DNA of 64,000 bases from Alphaproteobacteria bacterium (GTDB lineage Bacteria > Pseudomonadota > Alphaproteobacteria > Rhizobiales > Amorphaceae): NCBI GenBank assembly GCA_030431335.1, contig JAUIJH010000002.1:1-64000 (forward strand), given 5' to 3'. Shown here piece after piece: positions 33,083 to 43,800 of this stretch. How positions within the stretch are numbered: the stretch's first letter is position 1; every line of letters begins with the position of its first letter. Under the pieces are notes generated by a model. It ran no database searches. It saw only the letters and a list, made by a program, of their open reading frames with translations, and had not been told where the DNA came from. The translations under genes were made by a program, and so were the position numbers.

Positions 33083-33104
33083 CGCTGGCCGCCGAGGCCG
33101 GCGC
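33082..33104 (+). other. Stem-loop after the MalG-type gene
   Basis: GCGCTGGCC and GGCCGGCGC form a 9-bp stem with one G-U pair and a 5-base loop, starting on the last base of the stop codon. It may reduce transcription into the formamidase gene. Confidence 0.4.
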
Positions 33105-33195
33105 GCCCACTTGGCAAGGGACTTGGAAGAAGCCGGGCGACGACAAAGAGCGGCCGGAGCCGCAACCCAGCCGCCTGCCATCATCGGAGAAGCCC

Positions 33196-34131
33196 ATGAC
33201 GACCGACCACCACCTCGAAGCGAGCCCGCGCACCGTCCACTGGGGGCACTGGGACGCGGCGCTGGCGCCGGTGCTGTTCGTGGCTTCGGGCGATACGGTC
33301 ACCATCGACACCCTCTCCGGCGAGCCCGAGGACATGCCCCCCGGCGGCCCGACACTCGCCGGACATGGCGCGGTCCACGCCGAAAATGTCAGCGGCCCCG
33401 GCCCGCACTTCCTCACCGGCCCGGTCCATGTGGCCGGGGCCGAGCCGGGCGATGTCCTGCAGGTGGATATCCTCGACATCACTCTGCGCGAGGACGTCGG
33501 CTGGAACCTCCAGCTGCCGCTCCACGGCACGCTGCCGGAGGATTTCCCGGAAAAGCGGCTCGTCCACATCCCGCTCGACCGGGTAGCGATGGTGGCGAAG
33601 CTGCCTTGGGGCGGCCAGCTCCCGCTGCGGCCCTTCTTCGGCAATTTCGGCGTCGCGCCGCCGCCGGCCTGGGGGCGCCTGTCCTCCAAGGAACCGCGCG
33701 AGTTCGGCGGCAACATGGACAACAAGGAGCTGGTGGCCGGCACCACGGTCTATTTCCCCGTCTTCAACGAGGGGGCGCTGTTTTCCGCCGGCGACGGCCA
33801 CGCCGTTCAGGGCGACGGCGAGGTCTGCCTCACCGCCATCGAGACGGGGCTCACCGGCACCTTCAAGCTCACCGTGCGCAAGGACATGCGCCTGACGCGA
33901 CCGCGCGCGGAAAGCGCCACCGAGCTGATCACCATGGGCCTGCACGAGGACCTCGACGATGCCGCCTGCCAGGCGCTGCGCGACATGATCGCGCTCATCG
34001 TGGCCGAGGCCGGCCTTGCGCCGCAGGACGCCTATTCGCTGTGCAGCCTAGCCGCCGACCTGCGCGTCACCCAGCTCGTCGACGGCAACAAGGGCATCCA
34101 CTGCGTGCTGCCCAAGGCGGCGCTCCCCTGA
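33196..34131 (+). CDS. Acetamidase/formamidase family protein
   Basis: A 311-residue member of the FmdA/AmdA family. Its features are GPHFLTGPVHVAGAEPGDVLQVDILD, an aromatic FFGNFGVAPPP strand, and the strong signature FGGNMDNKELVAG followed by YFPVFNEGALFSAGDGHAVQGDGEVC. Family enzymes hydrolyse short amides such as formamide and acetamide to the acid and ammonia. ATG follows GGAGAAG. As the last gene of the two-ATPase transporter operon it probably acts on the imported compound or on a breakdown product of it. Confidence 0.9.
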   Translation: MTTDHHLEASPRTVHWGHWDAALAPVLFVASGDTVTIDTLSGEPEDMPPGGPTLAGHGAVHAENVSGPGPHFLTGPVHVAGAEPGDVLQVDILDITLREDVGWNLQLPLHGTLPEDFPEKRLVHIPLDRVAMVAKLPWGGQLPLRPFFGNFGVAPPPAWGRLSSKEPREFGGNMDNKELVAGTTVYFPVFNEGALFSAGDGHAVQGDGEVCLTAIETGLTGTFKLTVRKDMRLTRPRAESATELITMGLHEDLDDAACQALRDMIALIVAEAGLAPQDAYSLCSLAADLRVTQLVDGNKGIHCVLPKAALP

Positions 34132-34146
34132 GGCTGCGCGAGGGCA

Positions 34147-34497
34147 TCAGAAAGCGGCGCCGTCGATCCGGTTGAGGGTGAGCGCGTCGAGGTCGATCTC
34201 GGGCACGCAGCGCAGGTTGATGGCGCGCATGTCGCCCCCGCCTGGACCCGCACCGCGCGCGAACGGTTGCGTGCCGCAGGTCTCGCAGAAGAGGTGCTCG
34301 ATGCGGTGCGCATTGAACTGGTAGGATTGCAGCCTGTCCTCGCCTCGTTCGAGCGTGAAGCGCGTCGCCGGCACGAAGCTCAGCAGGAAGCCCTTGCGGC
34401 GGCAGTGCGAGCAGTTGCAGCTGTTGGCTTCGGTCGGCAGGTCGCCGTCCACGGTGAAGGCGACGGCGTCGCAGTGGCAGCTTCCGGAGTAGGACAT
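34147..34497 (-). CDS. GFA/CENP-V family zinc protein (glutathione-dependent formaldehyde-activating type)
   Basis: A 116-residue protein with the GFA zinc-ligand pattern: CHC near residue 7, CNCSHC near 28 and CETCG near 79. AGGAGG six bases before ATG 34497 fixes the start; the track version adds 13 codons. The founding member (Gfa of Paracoccus) was linked to S-hydroxymethylglutathione formation, although that activity has been questioned. Nearness to pcaGHC and to demethylation chemistry makes one-carbon detoxification a tempting idea only. It is convergent with the formamidase-family gene (15 bp apart). Confidence 0.85.
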   Translation of the reverse strand: MSYSGSCHCDAVAFTVDGDLPTEANSCNCSHCRRKGFLLSFVPATRFTLERGEDRLQSYQFNAHRIEHLFCETCGTQPFARGAGPGGGDMRAINLRCVPEIDLDALTLNRIDGAAF

Positions 34498-34548
34498 GGG
34501 GACCTCCTGTGGCGGCTCGGCTCCCCTCGCCGCCACAGGATGCTATCG

Positions 34549-35163
34549 TCAAATGTCGAAGAAAACAGTCTCGTCTTCGCCCTGCAGGTGCACGTCGAAG
34601 CGGTAGGTGCCCTCGCCCTCGGCCTTGGCGATGAGGGTCGCGAGGCGTGGCTTGTGCTCGACGCGGGCGAGCACGGGATCGGCCGCGTTGGCCTCCTCCT
34701 CCTCGGGGAAGTACATGCGCGTGTGCAGCCCGATATTGATGCCGCGCGCCACGATCCAGAACGTGATGTGCGGCGCCATCATGCGCCCGTCGCGGAAGGG
34801 GACGCGGCCGGGCTTCACCGTCTCGAACGCGAACTCGCCCGTCGCGGCGTCGCCCGCCTGGCGGCCGAAGCCGGTGAAGTGCGGATCGCCCGGTCCGCGC
34901 GGATCGCTGCCGCCGGGATAGATGCCGTCGGCATCGGCCTGCCAGATCTCGATCAGCGCATCGCGCAGCGGCGTGCCGGTGCCGTCGAACACCTGGCCCT
35001 TCACCGTGATGCGCGTGCCCCTGGTCGCCTCCTTCAGCATCGTCTTGCCGAGGTCGGCCGGGAACACGCCCCCGATGCCGGCGAAATTGGGCACGCAGCC
35101 GATGTGGACGTACGGCCCAGCGGTCTGCGAGGCGCTTTCCTTGAACCTGTTGAGGCTTTGCAT
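34549..35163 (-). CDS. pcaG: Protocatechuate 3,4-dioxygenase alpha subunit
   Basis: A 204-residue intradiol dioxygenase subunit. Family sequence is seen in SASQTAGPYVHIG near the N-terminus, GTPLRDALIEIWQADADG at about 64-81, and APHITFWIVARGIN, where the alpha chain carries a degenerate version of the metal-site region found in beta. It assembles with PcaH and cleaves protocatechuate between the hydroxyls to 3-carboxy-cis,cis-muconate. Two bases separate it from pcaH. Confidence 0.94.
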   Translation of the reverse strand: MQSLNRFKESASQTAGPYVHIGCVPNFAGIGGVFPADLGKTMLKEATRGTRITVKGQVFDGTGTPLRDALIEIWQADADGIYPGGSDPRGPGDPHFTGFGRQAGDAATGEFAFETVKPGRVPFRDGRMMAPHITFWIVARGINIGLHTRMYFPEEEEANAADPVLARVEHKPRLATLIAKAEGEGTYRFDVHLQGEDETVFFDI

Positions 35164-35165
35164 GG

Positions 35166-37461
<2,296 letters not shown>

Positions 37462-37624
37462 CGGGTCTCCCAAGTCGTGCGTCGCCACCGGCGGGGCTGC
37501 CGGGGCCTCGACTTTGTGCACGGCGTGGGAGCGGCCGACAAGGCTGCGGCGGAACGCGCGCGGCCGAATGCTGGCGCGGCGCCGGCCCCTGCGGGGCCAG
37601 CCAGAGGCGTTTGACACGGGAGGC

Positions 37625-37643
37625 AGGCGAACGCGGTTCGCCT
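37625..37643 (-). terminator. Stem-loop after the DUF1028 gene
   Basis: AGGCGAAC and GTTCGCCT form a perfect 8-bp stem around GCG, 11 bp past the DUF1028 stop on the minus strand. There is no U-run, so it is either a rho-assisted end or an RNA-stability element. Confidence 0.4.
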
Positions 37644-37653
37644 CGGGGGCGTG

Positions 37654-38355
37654 CTAGCTGGAGGACGCCCCGATGCTCTCCAGGTGGCGGGCGCGCCAGC
37701 GGTCCTCGCGCTCGATGTAGGGGTCCTGCACGCGTTCCAGATAGTATGGAATCAGCGGGCGGAACCAGTCGTAGATGCGCCGGAGCTCGGCGATGGCGTT
37801 GTCCTTGAGATCGACACGGAGGTCGAGCTCGGCGAACGGTTCGCTGCCGAAGACCTGAATGCCGCCGGAGAACTGGCCCTCCTCCTGGCCGCCCGCGTTG
37901 CCGCCTGCCTCGATGGCGAGCATCAGCCGGTCGGCGAGGTCGAGCTCTACGTTGGCGCGCATCGCCTCGGCCATAGCATCGACCACGTCCTGCGAGACGA
38001 CGGCGTTGCCCATGGCGACGAACCCTTCGCCCAGGATGTGGCCGCTGAAGCCGTTCGCCGTCTTGCCGCTGAAGGCGGCGGTGTTGCCGTAGCTGTCGAC
38101 GATGCCGATCTGGCGCCGCCCGATGTGCGGATCGCTCGCCTGCAGCTCGGCCAGCACCTTGGTCGCCGAATAGCCGAGGTCGAGCAGGCGGCCGGCCAGC
38201 ATGGTCTGGCGCGGGTCGGCGATGAGCTGGACGCTGGCGGCGCCGTACTGGGGGCGCACGATGGGGCAGCGGTTGCCGACGGCGGGCGCGCGCGTCGCGA
38301 TGACGACGCCGAGACGGTGCGAGCGGGCACAACGGGCGACGACGGTGAACGTCAT
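37654..38355 (-). CDS. DUF1028 (Ntn-hydrolase-like) protein
   Basis: A 233-residue protein beginning MTFTVVARC, followed by ATRAPAVGNRCPIVRP and GAASVQLIADPR, which is the conserved DUF1028 opening. A further family motif appears in QIGIVDSYGNTAAFSG. These proteins resemble N-terminal-nucleophile hydrolases and occur in amino-acid or peptide catabolic clusters, but no activity is established. Here it is 26 bp downstream of aspartate dehydrogenase. The track ORF is a chimera across that gene. Confidence 0.85.
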   Translation of the reverse strand: MTFTVVARCARSHRLGVVIATRAPAVGNRCPIVRPQYGAASVQLIADPRQTMLAGRLLDLGYSATKVLAELQASDPHIGRRQIGIVDSYGNTAAFSGKTANGFSGHILGEGFVAMGNAVVSQDVVDAMAEAMRANVELDLADRLMLAIEAGGNAGGQEEGQFSGGIQVFGSEPFAELDLRVDLKDNAIAELRRIYDWFRPLIPYYLERVQDPYIEREDRWRARHLESIGASSS

Positions 38356-38381
38356 GCGGATGTCTCCTTGGGCTGCGGCCC

Positions 38382-39167
38382 TCAGGCCGGGACGACGATG
38401 GGGGCGGTCGAGCGCCGCAGCGCCGCCAGGATGCTGAGCGAGGCGAGGCGGGCGGTGCGGGGATTGGCGGCGCTGGGCAGGTTGCGGATGGTCACGTCCA
38501 GCTCGCCGAACGCGCCTTCCACGCGCAGCTCGGCGATGTTGCGCGACACCGAAGGGTCGGCGACGACGGACACCTCCGTCGCGTCGAGCCCGAGGCCGGC
38601 AAGGGCGATGGCGGCGGAGATGTTGGCGTTCTGCGGGAAGGCGAGGGCGGCGTCGCGGGCGCTGCCCTGGGAGACGGTCGTCGCCTCGCTGGCGGACTGG
38701 TCGAGGTCGGGGAAGGCGCGCAGCGGCTTGCGCTGAACGAGGCTGACGCGGGTGAGCCCGCCCTCGCGTGCAGCCGATATGGCGTCGAGCCCGGCGACCG
38801 CGCCGCTGGCGACCAGGAGCCGGCCGCCGCCGGCCGCGCTCGCCTCGCGCACCGCCGCTTCCACCGCCCGGTCTGCCATCGCCGCGACGGAGACGGCCAG
38901 CACGTCCACCCCCCGCGCGAGGCATTGCGGCACGAGATCTGCAAAGGCCTTGCCGCCGGCCGCCTCGACCACGATGCGCGGGCGGTGCGACAGCGCTTCA
39001 TCGGGGGTGGCGAAGAGGCGGATGCCTTCCTCGAGCGTGTCGGGGGCGGTGCGGGTCACGATGCCGATCAGCTCGATTCCCGCCAGTTCATTGCGGACCA
39101 GTGGCCCGGCAACGGCACGACCGATGGCGCCGAAGCCGAAGATCGCCACGCTGTTTATCTCGCTCAA
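38382..39167 (-). CDS. Aspartate dehydrogenase
   Basis: A 261-residue NAD(P)-binding protein: FGFGAIGRAVAG near residue 14 (Rossmann), VVEAAGGKAFA, LLVASGAVAGLDAI and PQNANISAAIALAGLGLD, all typical of L-aspartate dehydrogenase, which interconverts oxaloacetate/ammonia and aspartate. No ATG is near the conserved start; TTG 39167 with GGAG 10 bases upstream is preferred to the track start 37 codons further out. Transcribed divergently from a GntR gene, which probably controls it. Confidence 0.87.
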   Translation of the reverse strand: MSEINSVAIFGFGAIGRAVAGPLVRNELAGIELIGIVTRTAPDTLEEGIRLFATPDEALSHRPRIVVEAAGGKAFADLVPQCLARGVDVLAVSVAAMADRAVEAAVREASAAGGGRLLVASGAVAGLDAISAAREGGLTRVSLVQRKPLRAFPDLDQSASEATTVSQGSARDAALAFPQNANISAAIALAGLGLDATEVSVVADPSVSRNIAELRVEGAFGELDVTIRNLPSAANPRTARLASLSILAALRRSTAPIVVPA

Positions 39168-39277
39168 GTTGTTGTTCCCGCTCCGAAATTTTTCACAGTG
39201 TAGCCGCTGGACGACCGTCTGGCAAACTGTTAGCCTGTTTGTCTGACACGAACGATAAATGGGCAAGCCCAAAATCA
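39168..39277. promoter_or_regulatory. Divergent region with TGTCTGACA palindrome
   Basis: A 110-bp gap between the aspartate dehydrogenase and GntR genes. TGTCTGACA at 39240-39248 is a perfect odd-centre palindrome 30 bp before the GntR start, and GCCAGACGG on the minus strand nearby repeats the CAGAC half. It is a good place for autoregulation and control of both sides. Confidence 0.45.
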
Positions 39278-39958
39278 ATGCAGACTGTCACCCGCGTCGT
39301 CGCTCCCGTCCGTTCCCAGGTTCAGGATCTCCTGAAGCTGATGATCTTCGAGGGGCAGCTCGCCCCCGGCGACCGGTTGATCGAGCGCGACCTGTGCCAG
39401 CGCTTCGGCGTCAGCCGCCCGCTTCTGCGCGAGGCGTTGCGCCAGCTCGACGCGGAGGGTCTCGTCACCTCGCAGCCCAACGGCGGCGTCGTGGTCAAGA
39501 TGATGACGGTGGAGGAGGCGACGGACGTCTACGCGGTCCGCGCCTTTCTGGAGGGCGGCGCCGCCCGGCTCACGGCGCAGCTCGGAACCGATGACGCGAT
39601 CGAGGCGCTGCGCGAGCGCACCCGCGCCGTGGAGCGGGCGCTGGGGGACAGCGATCCGCTGGCGCTGCGCCGCGCCAAGAACGCCTTTTACGAAGCCCTT
39701 CAGGAAAGCTGCGGCAACCCGACCTTGGCGGAGATGCTGCGCATCGTGCACGGGCGGATCCACCTCCTGCGCACCCTGACCCTCAACGAGCCGGGCCGCA
39801 TGGCGGCCGCCGTCGCGGAGATCCGCGCGATCTTCGACGCCATCGAGGCGCGCGACGCGGAAGAGGCGTTCCGCCTGTCGGTCCGCCACATCGAGAATGC
39901 GGCCAGCGCGATGCGCAAGGCCTGGCGCCCGAGCGCCGGCACAACCCTGGAAAATTGA
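39278..39958 (+). CDS. GntR-family (FCD) transcriptional regulator
   Basis: A 226-residue regulator. The winged helix-turn-helix (about 10-75) has LCQRFGVSRPLLREALRQLDAEGLVTSQP. The FCD domain shows helix pattern ending RHIENAASAM. I chose ATG 39278 because the preceding residues of the track ORF do not fit the family. It lies between the aspartate dehydrogenase/DUF1028 pair and the dipeptide-type ABC operon, so it may control both. Confidence 0.9.
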   Translation: MQTVTRVVAPVRSQVQDLLKLMIFEGQLAPGDRLIERDLCQRFGVSRPLLREALRQLDAEGLVTSQPNGGVVVKMMTVEEATDVYAVRAFLEGGAARLTAQLGTDDAIEALRERTRAVERALGDSDPLALRRAKNAFYEALQESCGNPTLAEMLRIVHGRIHLLRTLTLNEPGRMAAAVAEIRAIFDAIEARDAEEAFRLSVRHIENAASAMRKAWRPSAGTTLEN

Positions 39959-40017
39959 ACATCGGTCAGCCGCGGCCCGACCCGAGCGGGCCGCTCTTAC
40001 GAACGGAGGATGGGCGA

Positions 40018-41544
40018 ATGGCTAAAACATCGTTTGAAATCACGCGGCGCGGCCTTTTGGCGGCAGGCGCCTCGCTCGGCGGCATGGCGCTGCTCAACGG
40101 CGTGCCGGCGGCCTTCGCGGCCGAGGGTACCCTCGAAGTGGCGGTCCAGGGCGTGCCCGATTCGCTCATCACCGGCTTCAGCAGCTTCGCCTCGCAGAGC
40201 GTGATGTTCCAGATGATGGAGCCTCTCGTGCTGCGCGACTGGAAGGGCGACCTGCACCCCGGCCTCGCCACCGAATGGAAGGCGATCGACCCGGAGACCT
40301 GGCGCTTCAAGCTGCGCGAGGGCGTCACCTTCCATGACGGCACCCCGTTCACGGCCGAGGACGTCAAGTACACGTTCGACTACGTGCTGGCGCCCGATTC
40401 GCTCTACGGCACCAAATCGCGCGTCTCCCAGGTCGAGAGCGTCGAGATCGAGGACGATCACACCATCCTCATCAAGACCAAGGGTCCGTTCCCGACCCTG
40501 CTCAACGGTCTGTCCAACATCGGCATCGAGCCCAAGCACTACGTGGAGGAGGTCGGTCGCGACGGGATGACCTCCAAGCCCATGGGCACCGGCCCGTTCC
40601 AGCTTTCCCGCTGGGTGCCGGGCGACCGCATCGAATACACCGCCTTCGACGATTATTGGGGCGGCAAGCCGGCCATCGACACGCTCGTCCTGCGCCAGGT
40701 GCCGGAGGGTTCCACCCGCGTCGCGTCGCTGCTCGCCGGCGAGGTCGCCATCTCCGAAGAGCTGCCCATCGACCTGCTCGAGACGGTGGACCAGTCGCCC
40801 AACGCCTCCGTGGTCTCGGTGGAATCGACGGTCGGCCTGCTGCTCACCTTCGATACCAGCAAGGCCCCCTTCGACGATGCCCGCGTTCGCCTCGCGCTCA
40901 ACATGGCGGTCGACAAGGAAGCGATCCTGGAGCGCCTGCTGCTCGGCCGCGGCACCGTGCTGCAGGGCCAGATGCTGACCTCCAACACCTTCGGCTTCAA
41001 TCCGGACCTCGGCCCGATCCCCTACGACCCGGAGAAAGCCCGCGCGCTGCTGGAAGAAGCCGGCTACGGCGACGGCTTCGATACCTCCATCACCACCCGC
41101 TCGGGCAAGTATCTCGCCGACGTCGACATCAGCAACGTCATCGCCGCCATGTTCGCCGACATCGGCGTCAACACCACCGTCAACGTGGTCGAGCAGGGCG
41201 TCTATTCCAAGATGGCGACGGCGCACGACATGGGCCCGATGCACATGGTCGGCTGGTACAGCCTGGGCGACGCCGACTTCGCCACCGTCTGGTTCACCGA
41301 TGGCGGCAAGCGCAACTACTGGCACAACGACGAGTACGAGAAGCTGTTCCTGGCAGCGCGCTCCACCGTCGACGACGACGAGCGCCTCAAGGCCTATCAC
41401 CGCATGATGGAGATCATGCACGAAGAGGTGCCCGCGATCTTCCTGTTCGGCCTGCCGACGATCTACGGCGCCGTCGACAATCTCGAAGGCTGGGACGCGC
41501 CGGCCGACAAGATCCTGCGTCTGTCAGACGCCAAGCTGAACTGA
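40018..41544 (+). CDS. ABC transporter substrate-binding protein, family 5 (dipeptide/oligopeptide type)
   Basis: A 508-residue receptor with a probable Tat signal (ITRRGLLAAGASLGGMALLNG). The body contains the SBP family-5 patterns LREGVTFHDGTPFTAEDVKYTFD, GTGPFQLSRW and VRLALNMAVDKEAIL. GGAGGA precedes ATG 40018. Family members bind peptides, opines or other compounds. It heads an operon with an M24 peptidase homologue and DppBCDF-like proteins. A very strong stem-loop follows the stop. Confidence 0.9.
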   Translation: MAKTSFEITRRGLLAAGASLGGMALLNGVPAAFAAEGTLEVAVQGVPDSLITGFSSFASQSVMFQMMEPLVLRDWKGDLHPGLATEWKAIDPETWRFKLREGVTFHDGTPFTAEDVKYTFDYVLAPDSLYGTKSRVSQVESVEIEDDHTILIKTKGPFPTLLNGLSNIGIEPKHYVEEVGRDGMTSKPMGTGPFQLSRWVPGDRIEYTAFDDYWGGKPAIDTLVLRQVPEGSTRVASLLAGEVAISEELPIDLLETVDQSPNASVVSVESTVGLLLTFDTSKAPFDDARVRLALNMAVDKEAILERLLLGRGTVLQGQMLTSNTFGFNPDLGPIPYDPEKARALLEEAGYGDGFDTSITTRSGKYLADVDISNVIAAMFADIGVNTTVNVVEQGVYSKMATAHDMGPMHMVGWYSLGDADFATVWFTDGGKRNYWHNDEYEKLFLAARSTVDDDERLKAYHRMMEIMHEEVPAIFLFGLPTIYGAVDNLEGWDAPADKILRLSDAKLN

Positions 41545-41585
41545 CCAGCGCGCCGCAACCTTTCCAACCAGAACGAGCTGGCGAA

Positions 41586-41611
41586 CGAGCGGCGGGCCAA
41601 CCCGCCGCTCG
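41586..41611 (+). other. 11-bp GC stem-loop after the family-5 receptor gene
   Basis: CGAGCGGCGGG and CCCGCCGCTCG pair perfectly around CCAA, 41 bp after the stop. It probably protects the receptor message or lowers downstream transcription. Confidence 0.62.
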
Positions 41612-41632
41612 CACCGCCGGTCAGGAGCAGCC

Positions 41633-42760
41633 ATGAAAAAAATCGATGATGCCGCTGGCGATATCGCCGGGGTTCGCAAGGCGCTGGAAGCCAGCGATTT
41701 CGACGCGATCATCGCCTGTTCGCCCGAGAACATCCGCTACGTCAGCGACGCGAGCATCGCGACGCTGAAGTCGATCCGCGACCGCCTGGGCCTGATCGTC
41801 TGGGCCAAGGGGCGCGAGCCGGTCTTCGTCATCTGCCAGGTCGAGGAAGCCTACGTCCGCCAGGAGAGCTGGATCTCCGAGATCCGCGGCTACAAGGAAT
41901 TCGTCAACCCGCCGATGAAGCTGGTCGAGGAGGTCCTTCGCGAGATGGGCCTGGAGAGCGGCAAGGTCGGCTGCGAGCTCGACTTCCTGCCCGGCCGCTA
42001 CGTGCTCGAACTCCAGGCGGCGCTCCCCTCGCTCAACCTCGTGCCGTGCGATGCGCTGTTCCGCAGCGTGCGCATGTTCAAGACGCCGCGCGAGGTGGAG
42101 ATCCTGCAGGAGGGCTACCGCGGCACCGAAAAGGCCATGATGGCCACCTACCTCACCACCCGCGTGGGCGAGGACGAGTGGAGCCTGTCGCGCCGGCTCG
42201 CCGACCAGATCTTGCTGTCAGGCGCCGAGAGCATCGCCTTCAACCACATCAACGCCGGGCCGAACACGGGCTTCCCCCACGCCGCCCCGTCCGACTACCG
42301 CGTCCAGAAGGGCGATATCGTCAAGGCCGATTCGGGCGGCTTCTACCAGGACTACTATTCCAACGTCGGCCGCACCGCGAAGGTGGGCAAGCCGACGGCG
42401 GACGAGGTCGACACCTGGAAGCGCCTGCGCGAAATCCACCACGCCATCATCGACATGCTCCGCCCCGGCAACACCGGCGGCCAGCTGTTCGAGGAAGCGC
42501 GGCGCCTGCACGAGAAGCACAAGCTGCCGTTCCCCTTCGCCCACAACGGCCACAGCATCGGCCTCGAAGTCCACGAGTACCCGATGATCAAGCCGTACGA
42601 AGACACGGTCTACGAAGTGGGCATGGTCTCGACGGTCGAAACGCGGATCCGCGAAGTCGGCGTCAAGGGGCTGCACATGGAAGACCTCATCCAGATCACG
42701 GAGAACGGGCCGGTTCTGCTCTCCGATGCCTTCGACAACGAGGAAATTCTTGCAGTCTAG
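41633..42760 (+). CDS. M24 (Xaa-Pro peptidase/creatinase-like) protein with an altered metal site
   Basis: A 375-residue protein with an N-terminal creatinase-type domain (1-140) and a pita-bread catalytic domain (150-370). The usual five metal ligands are Asp, Asp, His, Glu, Glu. Here they read D in KADSGG, N in YYSNVGRT, H in GHSIGLEVHE, E in TVETRI and E in HMEDLIQIT, so the second Asp is Asn. It may be a peptidase, ectoine hydrolase-like, or creatinase-like enzyme working without two metals. Placed between receptor and permease genes, it probably acts on the imported compound. Confidence 0.86.
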   Translation: MKKIDDAAGDIAGVRKALEASDFDAIIACSPENIRYVSDASIATLKSIRDRLGLIVWAKGREPVFVICQVEEAYVRQESWISEIRGYKEFVNPPMKLVEEVLREMGLESGKVGCELDFLPGRYVLELQAALPSLNLVPCDALFRSVRMFKTPREVEILQEGYRGTEKAMMATYLTTRVGEDEWSLSRRLADQILLSGAESIAFNHINAGPNTGFPHAAPSDYRVQKGDIVKADSGGFYQDYYSNVGRTAKVGKPTADEVDTWKRLREIHHAIIDMLRPGNTGGQLFEEARRLHEKHKLPFPFAHNGHSIGLEVHEYPMIKPYEDTVYEVGMVSTVETRIREVGVKGLHMEDLIQITENGPVLLSDAFDNEEILAV

Positions 42761-42871
42761 GACCCGCTCGGCCGACATGGCGGCGAGGCCTCGGCCTCGT
42801 TCCGCCGCGTCGGCCGTGCCCCTGACGCCAGCGGGACAGGGCATGGCGCCCGCGACCCCGAGGACCGCGCC

Positions 42872-43789
42872 GTGCTGAATTTCATCCTCCGCCGTCTCGC
42901 GACCATCCCGATCTCGATCCTGATCGTGACGGCGGTGACGTTCTTCATCCTGCGGCTGACCGGCGATCCGGTCGAACTCTATCTCGACATCACCCGCACG
43001 CCCGAGCAGGAGGCGCTGCTGCGCCAGGAACTGGGCCTCGATCAGCCGCTGATCGTGCAGTACCTGCAATTCCTGGCGGACATCGTGCGGCTCGATTTCG
43101 GCCGCTCGCTGCAGTTCCAGGCGCCGGCCATCGACATTGTCGTCCAGCGGCTTGGCGCCACGTTCCAGCTCATCGGCGCGGCGCTCGTCATCGCGCTGGT
43201 GGTCGGCCTTGTGGGCGGGCTCGTGTCGGCCCGCTACAAGGACCGCACCGCCGACATGGTGATCTCCTCGCTGGCGGTGGCGGGCCAGTCGATGCCCTCC
43301 TTCTGGCTCGGCATCCTCCTGGTGCAGCTCTTCGCGCTTAATCTCGGCTGGCTGCCCACCTCCGGCACCGGCGGATGGCAGCACCTCGTGTTGCCATCGG
43401 TGACGCTGGCCGCCTTCATCGCGCCCAACCTCGTGCTGATCACCCGCACCAGCGTCCTGGAAATCACCGACGAACTCTATGTGACGACGGCCCGCTCCAA
43501 GGGCCTGCCGCGCCTGCGCATCCTGCTGCGCCATATCCTTCCCAACGCGCTCAACCCGATCATCAGCTTCTTCGGCCTCCAGGTCGGGCGCCTCGTCGGT
43601 GGGTCGGTGGTGACGGAGACGATCTTCGCCTGGCCCGGCATCGGCCGGCTGATGATCGGCGCCATCTACCAGCGCGACGTGCCGGTGGTGGTCGCCTCGG
43701 TGATCATCGTCGCGCTCGCCATCATCATCGCCAATCTTCTGGTCGACCTCATCCTTTCGGTGGTCGACCCGCGCATCCGGCTGGATTGA
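42872..43789 (+). CDS. ABC permease, DppB family
   Basis: A 305-residue inner-membrane protein. Typical sequence: N-terminal LNFILRRLATIPISILIVTAVTFFILRLTGDP, the coupling region TARSKGLPRLRILLRHILPNALNPIISFFGLQ and VTETIFAWPGIGRLMIGAIYQRD. GTG start 111 bp after the M24 gene. It forms the permease dimer with DppC-type protein. Confidence 0.9.
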   Translation: MLNFILRRLATIPISILIVTAVTFFILRLTGDPVELYLDITRTPEQEALLRQELGLDQPLIVQYLQFLADIVRLDFGRSLQFQAPAIDIVVQRLGATFQLIGAALVIALVVGLVGGLVSARYKDRTADMVISSLAVAGQSMPSFWLGILLVQLFALNLGWLPTSGTGGWQHLVLPSVTLAAFIAPNLVLITRTSVLEITDELYVTTARSKGLPRLRILLRHILPNALNPIISFFGLQVGRLVGGSVVTETIFAWPGIGRLMIGAIYQRDVPVVVASVIIVALAIIIANLLVDLILSVVDPRIRLD

Positions 43790-43800
43790 GGAGGCCGGCG

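Noticed and set aside
37654-38925. 423-aa ORF ending in DUF1028
   Set aside because: The first 190 codons are the wrong frame of the aspartate dehydrogenase gene; the real start is ATG 38355.
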